DNA of 64,000 nt from Apus apus (taxonomy: Eukaryota > Chordata > Aves > Apodiformes > Apodidae): the NCBI RefSeq assembly GCF_020740795.1, contig NC_067285.1:72764342-72828341 (forward strand), in the 5' to 3' direction. The notes beneath the pieces were generated by a model. It did not search any database. It was not told the origin of the DNA and was given only the letters and a program-made list of their open reading frames with translations. The position numbers and the translations under genes are program-made. This document shows positions 48,801 to 60,800 of this stretch, piece by piece. Numbering within the stretch: position 1 is the stretch's first letter; each line of letters opens with the position of its first letter.

Positions 48801-51800
48801 TGATCCAGGCCACCCAGATTTAAAAAATAAAATCTCTCTTGTGTTTCTGCTTCTTAATTTGTCCAGAGCATGCAATAAACTTTAGAGGTTAGATGCTTTG
48901 GAGAATCAAAGCCTCTATCTCTACCCTATTTTGACAAAGCTTTGTCTCCCTGTACCCCACTTCTGTTTCCTTCATCTGTTGTTGAAGATACATTATGTAT
49001 CATCTTTCCTTGTCCCAAAAATGGGCAAATGTGAATAAACTGAATCCCAGATACAACATACAGAAACCTAAAATAACTCAAAGAGGGAGCCTATATAGAC
49101 AATAAATGTCTATCTCCACAGTTTCAGAAAACCTGCTGGTCTTTAAGTTCAAATGTAAAGTTAATCTTCAGCCTTCTTTTTTCCATAAAATGAGCCTAGT
49201 TCTCAAGCTAATATTAATGCATAGTAATCACATTCTTAAGGACCACTGGCCTTTTCTCCTTTTTTTAGCTTACAAGATAGCTTTGAATACATCAACCAAG
49301 ATACCGGTGTTGGAAAGCTGAGCTCGAATCAGAATGGTTTGGGAACCTGTCGCAGTGGAAGTAATTTAGGTAACTATTTCCAGGTTCCATGTCTTTCTGA
49401 CAACACGAGGCCATCTGTTCATTTTGGTTTTTTCCCATGTATCACCTTTGTTTGTTTTGTTTTTTTTTTCTTTTTTTTGCATTGCATTGTCTCTACATTG
49501 CTTTTGTTTCCTAGGTGTGTTACAGCTGTGTAGCAGCAAGCTGCTGCAGGGTGTGTCTGAAGGAGGTCCCCTCCGGCTCATCCGCAGTGCTTCTTTCTTT
49601 GCAGGTTTGTGTGGAATGCCAGCCACAGTGTGAACCATCCATATGCACACAAATCCAGCTCCTTCTGAGTTCTTGTAGGACATACATAATTACTCTCTAA
49701 AAACAGAAAGGGCTAAAATAGTGACAGTGAACAGAAGTATCTGGCTTATATTTATTTTTTTTTCCAAAAAAACTCCTACATGAATTGGGTTTAGTTCCTA
49801 TTTTGTTTATAATTCCTTTATTTAATTTTAAAGGTATTTTTATACAGTGTTTGTAATAATAAATGAGCCCTTATGTTTCTTAGAGAATTTATGTTTCCTA
49901 GCTTATAGCTCGTTTCTTGCTAATATGAAGGTGTCTTGCTGGTGTACAGCTCTTTCTTCTCTTACCTTTTGCTGCTTTTTTAAATTTGATGGCACACTTT
50001 CAAAATTAACTATTGAGCTTAGTCTGGGAGGGGATTTAAGGTTTTTTCTTTAACAATATCAATTAATTTCATTTTCAAAACTGAACTACATGAAGTCTGC
50101 TTTTACAGGCATACTGATGACCCATGCAGGTGGGTAGATCTTAGACCTTATTAGTTCTGTTTATTGCTAAAATGTGAACTGGAATACCAATGCAGTTTCT
50201 TCACAGCCTTTGCAGATCTTGCATGCTCTACAATTTGACTGACTCTGCATTACTAACACTTCAATGCAATACAGCATAGGCTGAATGTGTCTTACTGTGA
50301 GGCTTTGTGGATAGTAAATTTCTGCTTGGGGAGTGAAGCTTAATTGACCTTATGCTTGACTATGTTATGATGTTAACCTGTGTAAAGTGACAGTCTTGTA
50401 CACACAAAATGTCAAGAGGGACAGATAGGGGCTACCACCAGTCCTCATTTTCAAAGCATATCTGATTTCTGATAATATAGACTGTGTTCACATTCTTAAG
50501 CTTCTTAGAGAGGTCTTTAGATTGAGGCAAACAACCAACTTAATCTAGTAACATGATACTACTCAGTATGGAAATACTGTTTGCTGCTACCTCTGCTCAC
50601 ACCATACTGCTTCTTTGGAGTAACAGTACAAGATGTATCTTTGCTGTTTGATGACCTTTAAACTTAAACTTTTTTTTTCAATGCTGACAAATAGTATGAT
50701 AAGTTATGTAATATTTCCTATTGATCTGATCTGTTTGTTTTAGCACACAGCACACCTGTTGATATGCCTAGCAGAGGACAAAATGAGGACAGAGACAGTG
50801 GCATTGCTCGGTCAGGTATCTGCTGTCTGTTTTGTTTGCTGGCTTTTGTAATTATTTTACAGTTCTTTGATGCAGGGATTCACTTGAAAGAGAGGCACCC
50901 TATGACCCAGAAATCCAAAAAATTTGGATCTGCTAAGCAGCTTTCTTTCTTCTTTTGCCTCAAGCCTTAATGCAAAAATATTTGTAGTGATATTCTTTGT
51001 TGACAGCCATCGTTTTCTGGGTTCTTACCCAATTTATAATTTGGAGAAAGAAGTAGCTGGAGCCTTCACTAAATCCAAGGAAGAGATGATGTTTTTTGCA
51101 CTGAATAGGAAAAGGAGGCCAGGAAACCAGGAGATCTGCCTGTTGTAATGGGAGGGCAACACCTCTTAAGACAGCATGCTTTTAATGAGGATAAGACAAC
51201 ATTTAGTATGTTCTAGTAAGGAAGATCTCTGACTTTATAAGGAAAGAATGTCCTTAGGCAGCAAGAAATATTTAAAATTATTCTGTCCTGTTGCAAGTGA
51301 GTTATGTGAAAAAGGTCAGAAAGCAAAAGCAATATCTGTGGAAATTTGTTTGCAGTTAGACTACAAAGAAAAATATTTAACCAGCACTCTTTGTAATTCT
51401 TTGTATGTGGGTTTTCTTGCTTTCTTAATAGCATCTCTGAGCAGTCTTCTGGTCACCCCTTTTCCATCTCCAAGCTCTTCATCATCGTCTTCTAGCAGCT
51501 ACCAACGTCGCTGGCTCCGAAGTCAGACAACCAGTTTAGAGAATGGAATTATTCCAAGGTGGTGAGTGCAACACTTTTCTTCTTAAAACAGCTGTTTTAG
51601 TTTAAGCTAAACAGGGATTATGCCTCTTTTCTTTAAAAGGACAAATCCTGTTACTAAATGCTCTTTGTTTAGTTTAACTTCTGTGCATGTTACATAATAT
51701 TGCCAATATGAAGAAAGATCAAATTGTGACCAAACATGAACTGCAAGGCCTGATTTGAACTATACTTACTTCTATTGAACATACAGGCTGTGTCTGAAGC

Positions 51801-54800
51801 CACATTCGGAAAAGCAAATTACACTGCTTCTGAAGGAGCATCCTGTTCAGATGAAAGGGACTGTAGGAGCACTGCTGCCATAATTACATTATACCATAAT
51901 GAAGTCTGACTAGTGAGGAGTTACTGAAATTTTGGAGTAATAACCCATGATGACTCTCTTGGCTGGTACAGGATGTTCCTGATGTGACTTCTGACAAAAC
52001 AGGAAGAAAAAAAAAAAAAAGAACTGTGATCAAAAAGCTTGGCTTCTGTTTTGGAATTTTATTAGCTTTTGTAGCTCAGTGGCATAACAAAGCATGGAAT
52101 GCAGCAAACCTTTCATAACTAATAAGCAAATTCTTCCTTGTTGGTTGCAAAATAGCAACTGATTCTTGAGTATCTGCATATGTGTACCGATCCACCTGCA
52201 CCAGAGACAGCATGGAATTAGTGGAGAGCTTAAATGATTGACCTCTCCCCCTCTTAAGTGTTTTTCAGTTAAGCTCAAAAGCTGCCAGTTAAAAATATGT
52301 GGTCAGTCAAAAACCAAAACCTTTTTGAAAATACTTTTTTCCCCCAAGTGTCAACACTTGAAGTGTTTTTCTGGATATTCACAGCAAATTATTTTTAGCA
52401 TGAAGAATCATGCAGTAGTTGTAATGTAATAGACATGCTATCTAAATCATGCTTGCTGTTGAAAATAAGCAAGTAAACACTTTGCTTCAGTAAATTGAAA
52501 TACTTTTTGGTCCGGTTTCTTAAAGAAATAAAGCTGAGAGCAGTGCATGCAGAAAAAGTTAAAACATTTAGGGTAAATAAGATAATTTTAGCCCATTTTA
52601 GGAAGGAGCCAGTTTCAGAAATAGAAACCTTTTTCAAGTGTTACAAAAGTAGCATTGTTCAGAGGGAAGTAGGGGTTTTGGGCTGCTTGTTCATTGTAGG
52701 AAGTAAGTTGAGTTTCTTTCATGTTGGAGAATCTGTGGGGGGGAAATATATTGGAAATAGGACATTACTAGCTCCACTGTCTAGAATTACTCTTGAACTG
52801 GGGTTCTTTCTAAGCCCAAAAGCCTCTTCAAATACATATTTTCTGATTACTTGCTAGAGAAACAGTAGGATTCTGGTTGAATACTTCAGTGACAGCAGAG
52901 TTTGCACTTCAGTTTGCACAGCCAAGATTTTACAGTCTCTGTAACTGATGCTTTAGGCCAGTAGCTCAAAGAAAATGAGATGTCTAGCTGGAACTCCTTG
53001 TAGTCAGTTGGCAGGCAAGCTACGTTAGCAGCTTTGTTGAAAAGGCTTCTCTCACAGACCTAAATTCTTCAATTTCTGTTCCTGGGAAGCAGCACAAAAG
53101 CTTGTGGTGTTTCTTAGATGCTAAGAAACATCCTTTCCCAACTTCCTTGGGAATTTCTCTCTCTACATGCAAGCTCCTGAAGTTCAAGTGAGGTTATGTT
53201 TTTGTCTTGAACTCTGATTTCCCACAAGCTGTTTTTTGTTGGGGTTTTATTGTGTGTGTTTTCCTGTATTACTGGACTCATAACTCTATGATGAGAAACT
53301 TTTATATATTTAAGTTTGTCAAGCCAATTAAACTGTAAACCGCTTATTTTTAGAGTGAACTTGGAATGAATGCTTAGCATTCAGGCTTTTCCCATGTTTA
53401 TTTTCTTCATAGTGGTCTGTAAGTGCCACAGGCTCCATTTCAAGATAATTCTGATATGAAAAGCCTTCAAGTTTTAATTACCACTCACTGATATTGCTGT
53501 CTTAACTTACCAAGAAACTCTAAAACCAAGCTATTTCCATAGGAGCTCCTATTCTGAATGTCTCAATTTATGTTCTAATGGCTTTCTGGTCTTTTTTTAC
53601 CCTTCTCCCTTTTAATTTCTCAGTGGATTCAAAGCCCTTATTTAATTAAACTTCCTTCCGAAAGACTTTTTAACCATACTATTTTACTCATTGATGTATA
53701 TACTTTCTAATGATGTGTTTTTCAGTGAAACTGATCAAAAAACTTTAAGCAAGAAAACATAATAGCTCTGTAAATCCAGCAACATCAGTCTCTAGAACTG
53801 TGATGCCAGTATTTATGGAAAAACAAGGTGATGGGATTGTGACCCTTCTGTATAACCACAGAAAAACTTGTGCTGGGCTGAGACTTGGGCATATAATGCA
53901 AATCAGTTGCCTGTGTGAAGGATTAACTTGTAATTTAGATCAGATTGCTGTGGAACTTGTCTAATGGAGTCTTGAGAATCTCCAAGGATGGGTTTTTCTG
54001 GACAGTGCCTGCCAGTGTATTGACTGTTTTCTCATTCAGCATTATCTGCAAACTTGCTGAAGGTGTGTTTAAATCTACAGGCCAGGCTGATAATGAAGAT
54101 ATTGAACAGTATTGGTCCCAGTATCAACCCATGAATAATATTGAAAACTGCTGAAAGAAACATGACCGAACTATCAAGTGAATAAACAGAACTTGGGGAA
54201 ATAATAATGATCATACAATAGCCACTGTTTGGGTTTTTTAGCAGAAAACAAAGCAATTTAAACTGAAGTATATTCAACTTTGAGCTAGACACAGATGTAT
54301 TTGTAGGTGTTAAGTTTGTGTTTTCACAGTAATTACAAAGTGGTGCTGTTTTGTCGTCCATTAAAACACAAAGTTTTGCATGGTTAAGTGCCTTAAAACA
54401 TCCATTTAAAAATACTACGATAGTATAGGTAGCATGTTTTCCATCTTCCCTTATGAGCAGCACTACAGATTCAAGAGCATGATGGATGTACTGCTGAGCA
54501 CCTAGACAGAATCTTGAGTGATCTTGAGTGCTGGATGCAGTTCACAGCTCTGAAATTACTTTTAATCTCTTTTGTTAATAATTTAGTGTGTTGTGCCTTC
54601 ATTGCTTTTTCTTAATCTCCCTTGAAGGTAAATCTAGGAGAGATTTTGTAGTTGCTTTATTCCAGAGGAAAGTGTTCACACCACTTTAGGAGCTGGCCTC
54701 TTTCGGGCTTGTCTGCCTTCTGTATGGGCAAACATGTCTTATCCATCAAAATATTGGGTATCTGTTCAGAAACAGGTGACAGCAAAGTCTTATGTAGTCA

Positions 54801-57800
54801 AAGGAGACCTAAGAAGGGATTACCTCTCACTACAGAGAGATATCAATATAAGCCAAATTACCTCTCAGTATATAGGTAATGGTCCTTACAAATCTGTTTT
54901 ACAGGTCCACTGAAGAAATGTTTAGTATGGCTGATGAAAGCTGCAACTCTAATCCTGCAATGGTTCGGAGGAAAAAAATTGCAATCAGCATAATCTTTTC
55001 TCTGCCTGAAAAAGAAGAAACACAGAGAAACTTCCAGGACTTTTTTTTCTCTCACTTTCCTCTTTTTGAATCTCACATGAACAAGCTGAAATATGCAATA
55101 GAAAAGGTACAGAATACTAGTTTGGCTTAATGTGGAAAAATAAGTGTCAAAGTTAATGAAGTATTCTAGAATATGCTATATGGAGAGTGGGACAAGGTGC
55201 ATGGTGTCAGGCTTCCCTTCCTCCTTACATGTGTAGTCTTGAGCATGGGCCCAGAGTAGAAACTCAGCATTTGCTGAAAAAGAGGTGCAGTTTCTTTTCT
55301 AGTCAGAATGAGAATGGAGAGTTTTAAGCTATGGGTGTGTTTTCTTTCCTTCTCGCCATATTTCACAATGAGATTTTCTTTACTCCCTGAAAACTATGGA
55401 AATTACGATACTCTGTCCTCTCAAACAGTTACAAAGAGACACACAAAATATTTGTTGCTGTCTTCCCCTTACTCTCAAAGATGTTCTCTTCTTTCCCAAT
55501 GTCCAGTCTTAGGGATTGTTCCCTCATGATTTGGAGGGAAGCTGGCAGCAATTGCTGTCATGAGTGGCTGTATAGCACTGTGGATAGATCTTAAATATTT
55601 TGACATGTTAATGAAGCTTAAAAAGGTGAAGAATGTGAATCCTTTAAGAAGTTGTTTTGTGTCTTTAACTCTTACTCAAGGCCATGATCTCATGCAGAAA
55701 AATAGCAGAATCCAGCCAAAGAGTGCAGGTTTATATCAGCCGTGTCATGGATGCCCTGGGAGAATTCAGGTGAGTTGATGGTAGGAGAACTCTTCTTATG
55801 CCTTTCTAAAGATATTTTTTACTTCCTGTTATAAGCAACTGAATGCAGGGTCTTGTAATTTAGCCAGTCTTTGAAGTTAGTGTGAATGAATTTTCTGTGT
55901 TAGGAATTGGGTAACTGTTTTTAGAAAACCTGAGCAAAACAGCTAAGCCGTTTTTAGAACAAAAGTAAAAGTCATCCTGTTGCACTGACGTGTACCTGGG
56001 ACTGTCTGTTAAAATCTGGAAGATCTCATTAAGAGTTGACTTCTGCTGATGAGTGGATTGATAGTTGTGTTCAGACAGCCAAGTTGTTGGCTCCTAGCCA
56101 GAGATGCTGAACAGTGTAACTGACAAAACAGGTGTTGTCAAAGTCTCTCTTTTGGTACCTAACAGAAGAAGGAATATCCAGAGACCAAGAAAGGCAGCAC
56201 AGGAGTGAGAGACAAGGCTTTGGTGGGATGAAGCTTCTGTAACGTCTAGAATGTGGAATCAAATCACTGTGGTGAATAATGGGTTCTGTTGTCCGCTGAA
56301 AATTATTTCTGAATCATTTCTCCGAGTACAAATACACAGGGGAATGCAAGAAAGGCAAGACAAATATGAAGACACTAAGTTACTGGTACACTGAATTAAA
56401 TGGACTACTGTGCTGGGGCACTAGTAATTAGTGTGTCTGGAAAACTCTTCCCATTGGTTTAGTCTCCTAGATTCTATGAAACATAAGTGAATAAAACTCA
56501 ACAGACAATGGAGAAGGAAAGAGGCTTCTTGTATGTGCAAGACTGAAATGTGCATGTTAGCTCTTAACTTTTTGGGTCTTTTTTTTTTGAGCAGAGTTAC
56601 TATCTGGAACCTATATTCTGTTCCAAGGATTGCAGAGCCCGTGTGGCTTAATATGATGTCCAGCACCCTGGAGAAGAATCAGCTATGCCAGCGTTTTCTT
56701 AAAGAATTTACGTTTCTGATAGAACAGATCAACAAAAATCAGTAAGCTTTCCTCACACCTTTTTCCTTAAAAAAAGCTTGTATACTTCCCAGTGCATGCA
56801 GATAGGTTAAAGCACTTAATGTGGTACTGTTTTACTGATGTTACTTTGGTCGTATGCTTTTTCCTAGGTTTTTTGCTGCTTTGTTAACGGCAGTGCTGAC
56901 ATACCATCTGGCTTGGGTCCCAACAGTAATGCCAGTTGACCATCCTCCCATAAAGGCCTTCTCTGAGAAGCGCACATCACAGTCTGTGAACATGCTGGCA
57001 AAATCCCATCCATACAACCCTCTCTGGGCACAGCTTGGTCAGTAGGAAATCAAAGGCCTTAACGCTTCTCTGTAACTAGCACCTTCCTGCATCCACTCCT
57101 CTTATTCAAGAGCTACTTGTGATACAGCTTGTATTTGCTGGTTCACCTGCTGTAAGCTGGGCAGAGCTACTAACGAATGTCTTGTGACTGGTTAAACAGA
57201 GCATTCAGAGACCTTTTTGCATAGGCTGAGTTCTCTGCTTTTTACCTTGGTCCCTTGTTGTCATACTCTGTTACAGTGCTTGGTTAAGTGACTTGGTATA
57301 GAAGAATTAACATGGTGCAAGTGCTGTGAATGATCCAAGCAGTTTAGGAAGAACAAGAGGGAACAGACTGGATTGAGGGGAGTTCTCTGGATCTTGAAGG
57401 CCCTTTGTAGTTGAAACTTCCCTGTCTACCTCCTTTTATCTCTTTCTCACAGAGCTAGGAGTCACAACGAGACACCAAGCCAACAGAGTAGCAGTCTGGC
57501 AACTGGCAGTACTTCCATTCCTTCACAGTTACATGAGTGGGCTTGGGCCAAGATTTTCTTTCAATGCCAGCTCCTCAGGTTGTTATCTGATAAAATATTT
57601 TATAGGTTATAAGTTGTCTTGACAGAGGGGTTTAAATAACTGCTGTCAAATGAGTAGATGAGTGACAGCTGAGAGAATAACAATGCCAGTGGTAAATCCT
57701 TGAAAATTCCTCCTTCTTCACAGCTGCTGTGAGTCTGACATCAGAGCAGTCTTAACTGATATGCTGTATTGCCTTGTAAAATTACACAGATGCACACTGA

Positions 57801-60800
57801 AGGAAAAATGTGACTTTTATCCTCTGCTGCCACTTTTATTTCCTGCTAGCTGTCTTAGTTATATTTGTTATTTTCAGCAATATTTATAAAACTAAGAATT
57901 ACTACCTTGGCCACGTAGTTGCAGTAGCAGTGTTTCCTGGTTTAGGATGTCTTTAAAACATTATGTGGAGGAGTAATGGATTAAGCTCGGAGGGGAAAAC
58001 AGAAGCTTGCTCAGGGTGTAGAGGATGGATCCAGGCCTGGGGTTATGAAAACCAGCTGGACTGGAGGTGTAAGATCCACAGTAGCTCTTGTGGTCAGTCC
58101 CGGGGGAGCCTCCCCTGGTGACTAGTCAAGAATCTGTTTCTCTTCTCACCTTCCCAGGCTGTATGTTGCTACCAGCATTGGCCTAGCCGAGTTCTCTGTG
58201 TCTGAACTCAAAATACTTTCTGGTTTTATTTCATTCTTATAAAGCTCAAAACCTGTTATCAGGTGGATAACTGATAATGAAAGGAAGATGTTGCCCTCTG
58301 CTGGTCGCCTTCTTTAGAAAGAGGGGGAAAAAGAAAAAATCATGGAGCTTATTGCTTTAAAATGAAAATTACTTTTTAAGGAAAGTATTTTTACATACCT
58401 GTCTTTCCACCTTCAGACCTGTGTTTTCATTTATCAATTACAATTACATACTGATACAACAGTGAATGCCACTATCAGGAAGACATAATACTGTCATTTA
58501 AACATCAGCTTCAATATAATGGTGTTAACAATAGACATTAGTATGTTTTGAAGACCACAATTCTGACTTTTTGCACTGTCTTATTTGTAATTGTTTTATA
58601 TAAAAAGTCAATTGTGGAAATGAATATGAAGCCTGAATCTGATTTCCATAGCAACTGTGCTCAGCTTGAAAGTAAAAGGATATCTTACCATTTCATTTCC
58701 AAAGTCCTAGTCCTTGTGGCCCAGCAGGCATTGAAGTTAGTTCCATCTGAGTAATCTGAAGCCCATTTTGCATTACTGAGGAATGAATTTGCTGGCGTGT
58801 TGGGCTATGGGGCTAGTTACAAAGGTGTTTTTAACTGGGGAAAGGCAGCACACTAATACCACACAGCAGCCTCTCCAGTCCATCACTGGCATCATTATGA
58901 ACTTCTGTGAAAGGAATTAGCTGTCTGTTTTGTGTCTATGGTAAATGGTGTTTCAAACTGTGTTGAATTTAACCAGTATAGGTTGTATTAAAACCAAATA
59001 TAAGAGTTAATTTCACATTTTTTTGTTTTCCTGTATAGGTGATCTCTATGGTGCCATAGGCTCTCCAGTTAGATTGACTCGAACTGTTATTATTGGGAAA
59101 CGTAAGGAGTTGGTGCAGCGCTTGCTCTATGTTCTAACTTACTTCATTCGGTGCTCTGAGCTGCAGGAAAATCAGCTGACGTGGAGTGGGAAGGCTGGAG
59201 AAGGAGAACAAGTTCTGAATGGAAGCAAGATAACAACTGCACTAGAAAAGGGCGAGGTAGAGGAGTCTGATTATGTGGTTGTCACTGTTAAAAATGAACC
59301 TGCTCTTGTGCCTCCAATCCTACCTCCGAAGAATCATGGAAGTAAGAACAATGGTATTGCAGAGTGGGTACATGACCCAGAAAGCACTCATGCTGTCCCA
59401 GCCTCTTCAAAAGAAAGAGAAGCAATAGGAAAGGCTGGTCAGAACTCTGAAGCATCTGTTGACTGTCTAACTAGCAGTTTCTGTAAAGGAGCAACTGATG
59501 GTAGGAAAAGAACTATCACTGATACAGGAATTGTATCCTGCCACTTTGAAGAGCCGTCTACTCTGGAGGATTTAATGGATATAAAGAAGAACAAGAACCA
59601 GAATGAGAGAAAAGTGGAAAAGCAATTGTCTAGTAGGTCATCTGCCTTACCTTGTCCTGAAAGGTCTGGCCACAGGAGTTCACACTTAGAAAAGGTCACC
59701 TTTCAGATTGGGAGTTCTGCATCTCCAGAGTCAGACTTAGAAACTCGTAGAAGAGAAATGGAAGAAAATCTGAAGACATACCGAAAAAGTCCAGAGGTAA
59801 TACATTGTGCCTCAGGTTCCACAAATGTGACTGTGGATGCTTCCCAGAATCAAAAAGAAAGTTGTGAAGCTGCCTTCATACCCTTCATTAAACATGTTTG
59901 TGAGGGGAAAGAGAGTATACTTAACCAAAATGTGGAAAGTAAAAGAACTGAAATGAATTTAGTGAACATAATATCTAGTGACCCACTTTTACCCACAGAT
60001 AACATAGAAACTGTAAAATTGCCAAGCCTGAAAGAAGCTAGAACTTTATGCTCTGGCAATCTAGAGGACTGTTCCCCTGGCTATGTAGAAGTAGGTTCTG
60101 CTGTCAAACGAGATTCCCCTAAAGTAGGTGCTAAAGATGTCCCCTATGGGGATGCTGGAAGAAAAATCTCCTTCAGAGTTGAAGGGGACATTCCAAGGAA
60201 TGAGAGTTCAGACAGTGCTCTTGGAGCCAGTGACGAAGACGGGGATTGTTGTATCCCTGAAGAAGTGCATCATCATAATGCCAGCAAAAGACTTGAAGAG
60301 TTTGCAGAAGTGGAACTTCCATTACCAAGGTAAAGAAGTTTAAATTAATTTAGAACTAAATGGAGTCAAAAGCTGTTGCTAATTTAGAGATGTTTGGGCT
60401 TTCAAGACTGAAATCCTCTGGGATCTTGACTAAGTTCCTTGCAAACATGTCTGTAACAGACACTGATGTGGTTAGAATTTGTATAAACAAACTTGGTAAA
60501 AAGAAAACTAAAAGCAGGTTTAGATAGTGAAGATTTGTGACAAAGGTATTCTTCAAGTGTCTATTAAAAAGTTTCATCACTTTTTATTAGAAACTGCCTG
60601 AAACATTTAATGTAGATGTGTAGACAAAACATGTAAGAACAAGCAAAACTTGAGCTTTGCTTAAACTGATAATTCTTTAGATTTGAAATATTTGACAAAA
60701 CAAATATTTAAAAAATATAAGAGCATCCTACTTGAAAACTTCTGAGGTCCACATGTAGCTTACTGATGCTTAAGGTAGATAGCTAGAAGAGTTTGCTTCT

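Noticed and set aside
49339..49700. Overlapping T-rich frames just after FNIP2 exon 6
   Set aside because: They are read-through of exon 6 into its intron, past a good GTAACT donor.
52495..52857. 120-codon + strand frame in FNIP2 intron 8
   Set aside because: Exons 8 and 9 join in phase without it and the peptide resembles nothing in FNIP proteins.
54032..54463. 143-codon antisense frame in FNIP2 intron 8
   Set aside because: Part of it overlaps the degraded CR1 segment and the rest shows no family features. It may be a remnant of CR1 sequence, not a host gene.
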